A DNA stretch of 64,000 bases. It comes from JAFEDN01 sp963712715 (lineage in GTDB: Bacteria > Pseudomonadota > Gammaproteobacteria > Coxiellales > Coxiellaceae). The number at the start of each line of letters is the position of its first letter. Position 1 is the stretch's first letter. A model generated the notes under the pieces. The model was not told where the DNA came from, did not search any database, and saw only the letters and a list, made by a program, of their open reading frames with translations. Shown here in pieces: positions 1 to 10,469 of the stretch. Made by a program: the position numbers and the translations under genes. The stretch is from NCBI GenBank assembly GCA_963712715.1, contig CAVQJI010000015.1:11571-75570 (forward strand), given 5' to 3'.

Positions 1-512
1 CTGCTAAAATTACAACTTCTTTCCCAAAAAAAAAAAATGGTAAATATGCACATACTAGACCCTCACCCGGAGGGGTGAGGCAACAATCAGCTTGAACTTT
101 ACCTCGGTGTGCAACGATGCAAAGATTTAAATCCGGGTTTATACCATTACGATCCCCAAAATCATGCATTAGATTTGATGGATGTTTCATTTCTTAATGT
201 TGAGCCTGTAATAAAAAAGGCTGGGTCTTATGCAGGGAAGGATTTAAATCCAGATATATTAATTGTAATTACGGCTCGTTTTTCAAGGATTTATTGGAAA
301 TACCAATCTATGGCTTATGCCACTATTTTAAAAAATGTCGGTGTGTTATATCAAACCTTTTATCTTGTGGCTACTCCTCTTTGAGTTTAGCTCCTTGTGC
401 TATAGGAGGTGGAGATTCTGATGCGTTCGCTACTTTGGCTGGGTTAGCATATTATGCTGAAACATCCGTCGGAGAGTTTTTATTAGGCAGTACTCCTGAA
501 AGAAATGAATAA
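1..512 (+). pseudogene. SagB-type dehydrogenase (nitroreductase fold), C-terminal part, frameshifted
   Basis: This is the C-terminal part of an FMN-dependent SagB-type dehydrogenase, the family that oxidises azolines to azoles in thiazole/oxazole-modified peptides. Three reading-frame segments join into one protein. Positions 36-74 give RPSPGG; 79-375 give LELYLGVQRC, GLYHYDP and ITARFSRIYWKYQS; 375-512 give APCAIGGGDSDAFATL and the terminal SVGEFLLGS block. The frame changes near 75-80 and near 375, and the protein ends at the stop at 510-512. The 5' end lies left of the window. It heads a tightly packed plus-strand operon (HlyD-like gene 66 bp downstream), so a cyclodehydratase could lie further left. 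The family call is strong. Whether the breaks are decay or sequence error is open. Confidence 0.8.
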
Positions 513-578
513 AATATATATTTAATTGCGGTTAATGTAAATTTATCATAACCTTAGATTGATAATTAAGGACTGCTA

Positions 579-1545
579 ATGAAATATTTCCGAAAAACCT
601 CTTTAGAGAAAATCTATCTTATAGAAGGTTTAGATCAACGTGTGATCATCACGCGATTTAAAAATTGGATTTTCTTGCTAGTTATTTTGTTAATTTTGAT
701 AGGATTTACTATATGGGGTATTTTAGGAAAAGTATATATTGAGGTATCTGGTCCTGGAGTTTTGATACGTGATGGCGGGATTTATTCAGTATTGTCTCCT
801 GGTACTGGTGTAATTTCAGGAATGAAGTAATGATGATGGCCACCATATCAAAGCAGGAGAGATGATTGGACAGATCCAGCAGCCATTAATTCAGAATAAA
901 GCAGAGTTAAAGCCTTACAAGAGTATTTAGATGAATTGGTAACTTATAAACATAGATTAGATTTAAGTGCAGTGGGATCCGTATCGGTCGATTTAAAGAT
1001 TTTAAATGTAGATCATCAGTTAAAAATTTACAATCGCGAGGAACCATTATTTTCAAAGGTGATAACCTCGTATTCTGGTAATATTATTCGAATAAATTCA
1101 TCTGATGGTGATTATGTAATAAAGGGACAATCGATCTTATATATTGAGGATACAGATAAAAAGTTAGAGGCCCGCATCTATATATCAAAGCCATCCGATG
1201 TAAACCAAATAAAACTAGGGATGAAAGCAAAAATTTTTATTGGGAATAGTCCTTATGAAAAATTTGGTTATATGAAAGGCAGAGTCAAAAGTATATCTCA
1301 ATTTCCAGTAGACAAATCCAACGTTGGTGAAATCGAATGGTAACGCTTTACTTAAACTACCTTTTTGAAAAAAATATTCGTATATAGTAAGAGTAGAATT
1401 ATTCACCAATCCAAAGAATCCAAACAGTTATCAATTCTCAAATTCAAAAAATCAGAATACATTTAATCTCAAAAGTGGAACAATATGTTCTGCTCGTATA
1501 ATAATTAAAAAAATTTCTCCACTTAGATTAATATGGGATAATTAG
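579..1545 (+). pseudogene. HlyD-like secretion protein of an NHLP bacteriocin system, frameshifted
   Basis: This is a periplasmic adaptor (membrane fusion protein) that would partner the NHLM-type ABC exporters just downstream. The first segment (579-830) has a cytoplasmic N-terminus, one hydrophobic membrane segment at about residues 27-50 and the start of a lipoyl-like hairpin (SVLSPGTGVISGMK). The second (about 936-1343) has the second lipoyl half (SGNIIRINSSDGDYVIKGQ) and the beta-barrel region. A third frame carries a C-terminal strand (GTICSARIIIKKISPLRLIW) to the stop at 1543-1545. At least two or three indels separate these parts. Joined, the protein is about 320 residues, normal for NHLP secretion proteins. 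The next gene starts 8 bp after its stop. Confidence 0.75.
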
Positions 1546-1552
1546 CTTGTTT

Positions 1553-3741
1553 ATGATTAAATTTTTTTCAAGAATATTTAAAAAAGTTAGTCGTGTTAAA
1601 ACTCCGACTGTTTTACAAATACAAATGTCAGAATGCGGTGCGGCAGTACTGGCTATTATATTACGCTACTATAATAAATTTATATCTCTTAGAATTAATA
1701 GTCGCTTGTGATGTTTCAAGAGATGGAGTTAAAGCCAGCAATATCATTAAAGCAGCCAAAGAATATGGATTAACTGCAAAAGGAATAAGTATTCATTTAA
1801 GTGAAATCCAATCGATTCCTTTACCATTTGTAGTCTTTTGGGGATTTAATCATTTTGTGGTTGTGGAAGGATTTACAAAAAATAAAGTGTACCTAAATGA
1901 TCCGGCAGTCGGCCATAAATTAGTTAGCGCAAAAGAATTTGATAAAATAATTTACCCGGAGTAGCATTAACTTTTCAAGTGAATGAGAATTTTCAATCCT
2001 CTGGTAAAAAAGAGTATTATCAATGACTTTATTAATGAATATTTTTTCAGATTTAGTCAAAATATATTATTTATTATAATAATTGGATTAATCTTAATAA
2101 TACCAGGGGTTTCTATACCTTTTTTTATACGTATATTTATCGACGGTTATTTGGTCCATCACATTCAAAGTTGGATGAATATATTGATTATTGGTATGAT
2201 AAGCGTTGGAATATTCACTGTAATTTTAACAATTATACAGGAAAATCAATGAGTATTGTTTTTCAAAAAAAATTATCTATAGTTTTATCTAGTCAATTTT
2301 TATGGCATTTACTACATCTTCCTATTAAATTTTTTTCTTATCCACGGCTGGGGCGAAAATTATAGAAAAAGTATATTTCAATCTCTCAATTGCCTCAGTT
2401 TATTTCCCGAGAGATAATAACCAGTTTAATTGGAATCATAAGTATGTTTTTTTATGCTATATTTATTATTTATTTAGATTTTTGGTTAACAGTAAAAAGC
2501 ATATTTTTTTCGATATTGTACTTTACTGTCTGAGATACATTGCACTTAAAAAGTAATAGATTAATAGTTTCTGGAAAGTAATACAAGAAAGAGGTCAATT
2601 TTTTTCTACATTGTTAAATGGTATTAGAACAATTGAATCTGTAAAAACCGGTAATGAAGAAGATAATTTATTTTTCAGAATTTCAGCCTATAAGATCAAG
2701 ATAATTAATGAAATGCAGAAACTTGGAATTTATACTCAATTTTTGATGACAATGCCAGTTTTATTAACAGGTTTAACATCTTTAGCAATTTTATTTTTTG
2801 GTGGAATTCAAATTTTAAATGGTAAGTTATCCATTGGCAGTTTTGTAGCATTTCAAATGTTAGCGATAAATTTTTTTATACCAATTAATAACCTAGTAAA
2901 TTTAGAACAAAATCTACAGAATGCTTTAGGTAGATATCAGCGCATAAAGGATGTATTAAATTTCAAAATAGAACCTTATTTAATTAATCATGTAAGAAAA
3001 ATAAAAATTATGGATAAAATTTCAGGAAAGGTAGAATTAAAAAATATATCATTTGGATATAGCCGAAATTCTCCTCCATTAATAGAGAATTTTAATCTTT
3101 CACTTAAACCTGGAATGCGTGTCGCTGTTATAGGAGTGTCGGGAAGCGGAAAAACAACTTTGGTAAGATTACTAACGGGGATTGAAGTACCCTGGTCTGG
3201 TGAAATTTTGTTTGATGGGAAACCTAGGGAAGAGATTTCTAGAGCAGTATTAATGAGTTCGTTATCCGCAGTAAATCAAGAAATTTTTCTATTTGAAGGT
3301 TCTGTTTACAATAATATTATATTATGGGATCACACTATTGATAAATCCAACGTAATATTGGCAGCCAAAGATGCATGCTTGGATGAAATCATAAATAGTA
3401 GGCCTAGTGCCTATGATACTGAAATTGGAGAAGATGGTAGTAATTTTAGTGGAGGTGAAAGACAACAAATAGAAATAGCCAGAGCCTTGGCGATTAATCC
3501 AACTATTTTAGTATTAGACGAAGCTACAACCTCTGTAGATTCAGTGACGGAAAAGGTAATTGATGATAATATTCGTAGAAGAGGATGTTCATGCATTATT
3601 ATTTCTCATAGATTAAGCACTATACGCGATTGTGATGAAATCATTGTTATGGAACATGGAAAAATAGGTGAACGAGGAAAGCATGGCGAGTTGATAAAAA
3701 ATAATGGAATTTATAAAAAATTAATTCAAACTGGAAAATAA
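1553..3741 (+). pseudogene. NHLM-type peptidase/permease/ATPase ABC transporter, frameshifted
   Basis: This is an ABC exporter with an N-terminal C39 peptidase that would cut the precursor leader after Gly-Gly and export the product. From ATG 1553 the frame gives KTPTVLQIQMSECGAA with the catalytic Cys. After a shift, VACDVSRDGVKASNIIKAA is followed by FNHFVVVEG (catalytic His) and NDPA (Asp) at 1690-1960. A membrane domain follows in pieces (1983-2600). An intact stretch from 2611 has two membrane segments and the ATPase: Walker A GVSGSGKTT, signature FSGGERQQ, Walker B ILVLDEAT and switch His in ISHRLST. There are about four frame breaks, all before 2611. The next gene starts 2 bp after the stop. 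Catalytic residues in both domains survive, which argues against long neutral decay. Confidence 0.82.
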
Positions 3742-3742
3742 C

Positions 3743-6632
3743 ATGAATGAAAGTTTACTGGAATATTTACATAAAAATTTTAACATAATCAATTGGATTA
3801 GAACAGAGCCAATATATCTTAATAAATATGATGATTTTTTATTGATTGATTATGGACTGGTTGATATATTTTTCGAAATCAATAAATCATCAGATGATAA
3901 TCGAAGAGAATATTTATTTTCTCTCTCGTGTGGGCAAATTTTACCAGGGTTTAAAAATATACAAAATCTACCCAATATATTAGCTATCCCTAGGAATAAT
4001 GTAAAAATTTTCAAATTTAATTTACAGGAAATTAACTCATTATTATTGGATTTCAAATATAATAGAGCCGTTATTTCTATTTTTGAAAATTTAATTGATT
4101 CTTTTAACATATTACTTGAGCCTTTTTTTAATGCTAATTATAAAAACTTTGATGAAAATAAACTTATCGATTTGAATAATGAAGAGAGTATTGTATAACA
4201 ATAAAAATTTTATGTGGTTTAAATTAGTTGAAGGTAAAATAAAATGGAATAATCAATTAATAGACCATATTTATTTACAAAATAACCCATTCCCTTTTCC
4301 TAAGCATATCGTGTTTACCGCTGCCAACCATGCTAAATTGGAGGAATGCGATAGTAATGAATTAATTAGAAATGGTAATTTTATAAATGGCATTAATTTA
4401 TATTTTAAATTATATTTTGAATTTCTAAAAATAAAATTTATTAAAAATTCCTCAGAAAATAATCAAATTATAAAGAGGTTAGAAAAAGAATCTCATGATT
4501 TTAACCGCTTAATTAAAATATTTAATAAATTTTTTTCTAAAAATAATAGCAAGAAAATTACTCATGATATAACTGAAAGCACCTTATTCGATGCTTTATC
4601 AATAGTTGCTGACGCGATAGGTATTAAATTGAAGAATACAGTTAATTTTCCTTCTTATAGTCAATCTGATATAAATTTTTACTTGAAAAAGAATCATATA
4701 TCCTCAAGAAAAATCTCTATAAATAACTCAAAATGGTGGTTGGATGACTGTGGTCCTTTGTTAGGATATTTGAAAATAAACGAAAATCCAGTTGCATTAC
4801 TTCCTGCAAAAAATGGCGGATATTATATGATAGATCCTACACAAGGAACTAAAGTTTTAATATCCGAAAATAATAGCAAAGAGTTAAAAGAAACAGCCAT
4901 TATGTTAATTCGAAACTTTTCAGAAAAACCCGTAAAATTTTCTGAAATGATGAAACAAATGCTAGTGGGTAACAAATATGATGTATTTAGAATTATTATA
5001 TTAAGTCTATTTATGGGTATTTTAAGTCTTTCTATTCCAATTGCCATCAAAATTTTATTCGGTATAATTATTCCTGAAAATAAGAGTAATGACCTTGTTT
5101 TTTTGGTTCTCATATTAGGTGCGATTACTATTTCTTCAAGTTTGTTCTCTTTATATTCGATCGTTGGCTTTATTAAGATGTGAAGGTAGAATCGATTTAC
5201 ATATAAGTTTAGCAATTATAGAGAAGTTATTTAAATTACCCCTATCTTTTTTAGAAAATATCATGTTGTAGATGTTGCGCAGCGCGTTTTTACCATAGAT
5301 AGTGTAAGGCGATTGATTTCAGGTAATACCGAAGTGGCCATCTTAAATGGTATTTTTTCAGTCTTTGGTTTGGTATTTATGTTTTTTTTAAATATTCAAC
5401 TTGCCATAATTGTTTTAATATTGATATCAATTTCATTATTAATAACTATCTTAATAAACAAATTTAAGATTAATGAAGAGAGGATGCAGGTTAAGACCAG
5501 GGCTTCATTAAATAATTATCTATATCAAATTATAAGGGGTATAAAAAAAATACGGATTTCTGGCGCTGAAAAACGTATGTTTATTTTGTGGGGAGCTAAA
5601 TTTTATAAAATGGTTAAGCATTCTTTTAATGCAAGTTATATTTCTAATTTTCTGACTTATTTTAATATAATTTACTTTTTAAGCGGATTTTTGTTTATGT
5701 TTTTAACAATAAGTATTGAGAAAATTCCAATATCAATGAGTACTTTTATTGCTTTTAATGCTGTATTTATTCAAATTATGCAAGCCATCATTGCATTCAA
5801 TTCTGCTGTTTCTACCTTAGTTACACTAGAGGTTTTTTGCGAACCTCTAAAACCAATATTACTCGAATATCCTGAAGTAAATGAGCATCAAGATAATCCC
5901 GGTGAGCTGAAAGGTTCAATAAGAGTTGAGAATTTGTCATTTCAATATTTTTCTAAAGGGAAACTGGTATTAAATAATCTTTCTTTTCAGGTAACCCCAG
6001 GAGAATTTGTTGCTTTGGTAGGTTACTCTGGTTCCGGGAAAAGCACAATTTTTAGGCTATTGTTGGGTTTAGAAAAATATGATTTAGGAACAATTTATTA
6101 CGATGGAAAAGATTTATCAAAATTAAATATTCAGAGTGTGAGACGTCAGATTGGTACTGTCATTCAAAATTCAAAATTGATGTCTGGGAGTATATTTACA
6201 AATATAACTGGAAATTCAAAAGCAACTTTTCAAGAAGTCTTGGATGCGATCAAAATAGTTCATTTAGAAGAGGAAATCAGTCAATTACCCATGCAGTTAA
6301 ATACTAATATAAGTGACGAATCAGAAACTATTTCGGGAGGCATGAAACAAAAAATTCTGCTTGCTCACGCAATTGTCAATAAGCCGAGGATTTTATTATT
6401 GGATGAAGCAAGTAGTGTAATGGATAATATCACTCAAGAAATTATTTCTAAAAATTTTGATAAGCTATCATCAACTCGGCTTATTATTTCTCAAAGGTTA
6501 AATACTATTAAGCAAGCAGATAGAATTTTGGTTATTAATCAAGGTCAAATTGTTGAACAAGGTACTTATTATCAATTGATGAAGATAAAGGGTTTTTTTT
6601 CACATTTGGTGGCTCGACAACTCGTGAATTAA
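3743..6632 (+). pseudogene. Second NHLM-type ABC transporter permease/ATPase, frameshifted
   Basis: This is the second ABC exporter typical of NHLP clusters, with a long soluble N-terminal region instead of a peptidase. Residues 1-150 (3743-4198) contain a cNMP-binding-like beta-rich stretch (DYGLVDIFFEI, LFSLSCGQILPGF). After a frame change near 4190 the protein runs to 5183 with SKWWLDDCGPLLGYL, GGYYMIDP and the first membrane segments. Two indels between 5180 and 5310 interrupt RIDLHISLAIIEKLFKLPLS. From 5313 the rest of the permease and the ATPase are intact: Walker A GYSGSGKST, ISGGMKQK signature and LLLDEAS. The signature is GG-M rather than GG-E/Q. The switch position reads ISQRLNT, with Gln instead of His, as can occur in these paired transporters. 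Confidence 0.78.
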
Positions 6633-6742
6633 GTTGAATCTTTTGTATGAATTACTTGTTAAATAACCTATGTATGCTTTAGCCAAAATTTTTTCTGAAC
6701 TTATAGAAACTTTAAGATGACTAACATATGTAATATAAAAAT

Positions 6743-7894
6743 TCAAATCATCGTCCCATAGAATAGTTTCAGAATTGAGCAGGTTATATATTTTCTTGGC
6801 TTACAAATTTCTTCGTGAATAAGAAGTGAAAATATTTCCTTGAAATTATGCGTTTTACTGGTATCTAATTTAATTTCTATTCCAATAAAATCATTTATTT
6901 TTCCATTAGAAACATCAACGGATAAATTTAAATGATAGGGAAACTCTGATAATTTGTATAAAAAATTTTTTAGAAGATTAGTATCACTTTTCCAGTTTAA
7001 TTCATTTAAAAATGGAACAATTAACTGATATGGAAAATCTTTAATCATTAATTTGAATGTATCCTGATTTCTAGAACACATATAACCAAGCCCAATTTGA
7101 CATAGAGATTTTTCGAATGATAAATTTATAATATTTTTTATTAATTCTGAATTTTTTTCGGAAATTTTAATTGATAATTTTTTAGATAGTATATTAATCA
7201 AGTCATTAATACGATTTGGAAAACAATGATGAAATGAAATGAAAATACTTGGAGTAATATCTTTTTCTGTACCATTTACGTCAAATTCTAAACCTTCAAC
7301 ATGAATAGTTACTCGAGTCTTATTCAAATGATTCGATAGTTTAATTAGTTTTGAAATACTATTCCACTTTCTTGGATAACTATTGGAGGTATATCCAAAG
7401 TAAGCATATCCTGGCATCACCATAGAAATATCGACTAATTCGCTATCATATAGTCTAAATTCAAATAATAATCGACTTGTTGTGAAATCATTCGGTACTT
7501 GCTTAATCAGTTTATACAAAAGATATTTTTGTTTAGCATTTATTAGCATTGGGGATATAATATCCAAAAATATCTTCACGTATATTTCAAAAGTATGAAT
7601 TTTATGGGGAAGTTTTAGAAAGCGGGATTTTATATCCTTATTGTTTAAGGAATTAAATTTTTTTTGATTGAAATTTTTAAAATTTGAAACCTCAAATCTT
7701 TTTTCTTGAAAAACGTTATTGTAATATTTTTTTAATTTATCGGAAAAAGTAATGAATTTATAATCATCTTGACTTTCGATCTTTGATAAATCCGAATAAA
7801 TGATTTTTATCAAGATCTTGGCTATCTTATAGATATCATCATTTTTTTTTATAAGGTTAATTATTATCTCTTTAAAGTCAGTTATAGTTTTCAT
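6743..7894 (-). CDS. Uncharacterised 383-residue protein of the RiPP cluster
   Basis: I do not recognise this protein. It is an unbroken 383-residue reading frame, rich in Lys, Ile and Asn, with no signal peptide or membrane segment and no metal-binding or nucleotide motif. The N-terminal 130 residues look helical. The centre has beta-like blocks (LLFEFRLYD, VTIHVEGLEFDVNG, SIFISFHHC). Near residue 335 there is YHLNLSVDVSNGKINDFIGI. Its start overlaps the end of the carbamoyltransferase by 17 bp, so the two form one minus-strand operon beside the precursor gene. A tailoring or peptide-binding role is the natural inference. The alternating beta layout recalls ABBA-type prenyltransferases, but not well enough to call. 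It is the longest intact enzyme-sized frame in the cluster. Confidence 0.7.
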   Translation of the reverse strand: MKTITDFKEIIINLIKKNDDIYKIAKILIKIIYSDLSKIESQDDYKFITFSDKLKKYYNNVFQEKRFEVSNFKNFNQKKFNSLNNKDIKSRFLKLPHKIHTFEIYVKIFLDIISPMLINAKQKYLLYKLIKQVPNDFTTSRLLFEFRLYDSELVDISMVMPGYAYFGYTSNSYPRKWNSISKLIKLSNHLNKTRVTIHVEGLEFDVNGTEKDITPSIFISFHHCFPNRINDLINILSKKLSIKISEKNSELIKNIINLSFEKSLCQIGLGYMCSRNQDTFKLMIKDFPYQLIVPFLNELNWKSDTNLLKNFLYKLSEFPYHLNLSVDVSNGKINDFIGIEIKLDTSKTHNFKEIFSLLIHEEICKPRKYITCSILKLFYGTMI

Positions 7895-9913
7895 ATAGAT
7901 TTATGGCTGAATTTGTATAACTCTTTTCACCAAAGACCATAAATTTCATCAAGCAGTTTATATAACTTTCGATGTCAAAATACGGCATTTTACTCAGGAT
8001 GTCATATAATTTTTTACTTCAGCACTATCTGAAGATAAAACTTTGTATAAAATCTCAGAAATTTTGATCGAAGTCTGCCCAAAAAAGAGAACTAAATAAT
8101 CAGATTCTATAAAATATTCGTAAGTATTTTCACTATTTTTTTTAATATTTTTAGAGAATCGTATAACTAATTTTTTATTTAGTGGAAAAGAAATATATAA
8201 ACTATTAATCATTTTTTTTATTTCCAAAACATTCAGTTTTTTTCTTACTAAGTAATTTCCGATAATTAGTACATTAATTTCAGTTGTTAATAATAAAGTA
8301 ATTGCTTCATTTATAGATTCTACAATGGGTTCATAATTGTTATTTAAAGAAGTATTCAGTATCACTGATGTTCCAGTTAACTTTCCAAATGTTTGAATTA
8401 GATTCCAGAATTCTGGGTTATAGATTTTTGATACGGATTGAATTCTTGCTGTTCCATCTACATGAGTAATTGCTCTCAGAATATCCCGTTTATCTGATTT
8501 AACAGAGACGACGAAAGTCATAAATGAATAATCTGTGGTTGTCTTTGATAACTCAAAATAATCTTGAAATATTTTCTTCACACACTGAGGGGGCAAATGG
8601 CCGAAAATCTTCACGTTTCTTGATTATTTTATTAATTTTTATTTTGTTTCCACTAAATCTTGGATCAGCCAGTATACTACGATGACCTAACGCTCTAGGC
8701 CCAAATTCTGACCTCCCTTGAACCCAAGCAATTATTTCATTATTAGCGATAAGTTTTGCAGCTGTGCTGGATGGCTCCTCCAGGAATTCAAAATTTAAAA
8801 ATTTGCTCCAAGCTTCTAAAGCTAATTTAATTTCATGATCCTTTCCAACATGTGGTCCAAGAAATAAATGATTTAATTTTTTATTTTTTATAAATTGTTT
8901 TTTTTCTTTCGATCCTGCTACAGCAGCCCCCAGAGCTCCTCCAGCATCACGAGCGGCTGGCTGTACAAATATTTGATGCCAATCCCCCACTATTGAGAAT
9001 TTTGCCATTGAGAGAGCAATTATGCGCAACTCCACCCGTTAGACAAAGGTTTTGATGTCCAGTTTCTTCTTGAAAATGTTTTAAAAAATGCATTACAATA
9101 GTTTCGATAGCATGCTGAATGCCTGCAGCAAAATCTTTGTGTATTTGATTAAAAGGTTCATCGGGACGGCGTATTTCCTTTATTAGATTAAAATTGTGTA
9201 TCAATTGCCATCTAGATCTAATATCACTTAAATTAAATTGTCCTTTGGGAAGCAGCTGGTAAAATTGATTAAATAGTTTTTCAAATACTTTAGGGTTTCC
9301 GTATGGAGCTAATCCCATTGCCTTTCCCTCATCAAAGCGGTGGAAGCCTAAAAACCGAATACTATCTGTATAAAAATTACCCAATGATTGATTTATACTA
9401 TGCTCGCGTAATATTTCGAGCTTGTGATTACGATAAGACGCAATAAGTCCTGATTTTCCATCTCCAGAGCCATCAATTGAAATAACCATGGCATCGTCGA
9501 AATTAGAAATAAATATCGTCCATAAATGTGCTATATGATGGTCATAAAAAAATAGTTTTTCTCTGACGTTACTCTGAAACCGATCTTTAAAAATTCGACC
9601 AATGATTTGTCGAGCGTTACTTTGATATTTGATTAAAGGATCACGATGGATTTTGAGAAATTTTAGATTTTCATCAAAATTAATAGTAATAATATCAATT
9701 TCATCAATAGAAGTATGTCCTTCTTGAAAAGAATGCATTATCCACATTTTCAGGAAAATAGTTGGAAATGCTTTATCCAATTGAATTGTTCTTCTGCTGT
9801 GTGAGGGATTATTTTCCAAACCATTAGGCATAGCTTTAGCATCATGTGAAGCCTATCTTGCATCCGAGTTTTCCTGAACTACTTAATCCACCATGCCAAC
9901 CAAGAATAATCAT
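7878..9913 (-). pseudogene. NodU/CmcH-type carbamoyltransferase, frameshifted
   Basis: This enzyme family transfers a carbamoyl group from carbamoyl phosphate to a hydroxyl. Starting at ATG 9913 (MIILGWHGG), the main frame from 9831 has DHHIAHLWTIF, ISIDGSGDGKSGL, FDEGKAMGLAPYGNP and LCLTGGVAHNCSLNGKI. A shift near 9000 leads to PAARDAGGALGAA and FGPRALGHRSILADPR. A shift near 8600 leads to the C-terminal fold with GTSVILNTSLNN. A last shift near 8000 adds DILSKMPYFDIESYINCLM and ends at 7878, overlapping the next gene. The region between the start and HDAKAMPNG is degenerate. All motif blocks of both domains are present. The C-terminal extension past the usual family end is long. In this setting the acceptor is probably a hydroxyl on the peptide product. 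Confidence 0.82.
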
Positions 9914-10144
9914 AATCGGATGGTTATGAGTATTTTAAAATATGTAGAAAGCATATTGTATCTCCTTCCATGTTTGTAGTAATGATGATATCATTTATAA
10001 GTATTTTAAACAATAACAACCGGCAAGTCCTAATTGAAAATTTTAATGTGAAGTTTTGACTTTCGTTGTTTTTTCAGTTAGTATTGGCTTGTATTTATTG
10101 CCATTTTTTAATAAAATTTGTTTTATTTTATCAGGGAGGTTTTT
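9914..10144 (+). promoter_or_regulatory. A+T-rich divergent intergenic region with strong ribosome binding site
   Basis: This 231-bp region separates the minus-strand carbamoyltransferase operon from the plus-strand precursor gene and must hold both promoters. A canonical ribosome binding site, AGGGAGGT, ends 4-5 bases before ATG 10145. It is the strongest in the cluster and fits a highly translated precursor peptide. I could not assign a convincing -35/-10 pair in such A+T-rich sequence, and I see no further small precursor-like frame. Confidence 0.5.
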
Positions 10145-10414
10145 ATGGAACACAAACTAAGGGAATTGGCTAGCGTTGTTTCTAAAGCGTGGGCCGATCC
10201 GGAGTTCGAAAAAGCTTTACTTAAGGATCCCATTGCTACATTGGCTAAAGAAAATATCACGGTGCCTAAGGGAGTAAAGTTACATGTATTAAAGGATACC
10301 CATCAAGATAAGCACCTTGTTATTCCAGTGAAACCTACCGAAGAGGTTGAGGAAGATGTTTTAGATAAAATCGCTGGGGGTGACTGCGGACCAACAGCCA
10401 GTACAAGCTGGTAA
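10145..10414 (+). CDS. NHLP leader RiPP precursor peptide
   Basis: This is an 89-residue precursor of a ribosomally made, post-translationally modified peptide. The leader resembles nitrile hydratase alpha subunit: SKAWADPEFEKALLKDPIA at residues 13-31, then ITVPKGVKLHVLKDT at 38-52 and KHLVIPV at 56-62. It ends in DKIAGG at 74-79. Cleavage after Gly79 leaves the ten-residue core DCGPTASTSW, in which Cys, two Thr and two Ser could be heterocyclised or otherwise modified and a Trp closes the chain. ATG 10145 was chosen because it follows a near-perfect ribosome binding site; an upstream in-frame TTG at 10118 has none. Unlike most of its neighbours the gene is intact. The C39-containing exporter at 1553-3741 is the expected leader peptidase. 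Confidence 0.9.
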   Translation: MEHKLRELASVVSKAWADPEFEKALLKDPIATLAKENITVPKGVKLHVLKDTHQDKHLVIPVKPTEEVEEDVLDKIAGGDCGPTASTSW

Positions 10415-10469
10415 GGTTTACTATATACTCCTGCAATCCAGTAAAAATCGCTCAACAATGAGATAAACA

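Noticed and set aside
61..80. CTCACCCGGAGGGGTGAG hairpin as a terminator or repeat
   Set aside because: It translates to RPSPGG in the SagB-like gene, a family motif, so it is coding. The frame break beside it is noted with that gene.
6743..7894. Calling the 383-residue orphan a peptide prenyltransferase
   Set aside because: Only the alternation of beta-like stretches recalls that fold; no diagnostic residues could be aligned by eye.
9914..10144. A second precursor peptide upstream of the NHLP gene
   Set aside because: No frame there has a leader-like sequence or a Gly-Gly followed by a core.
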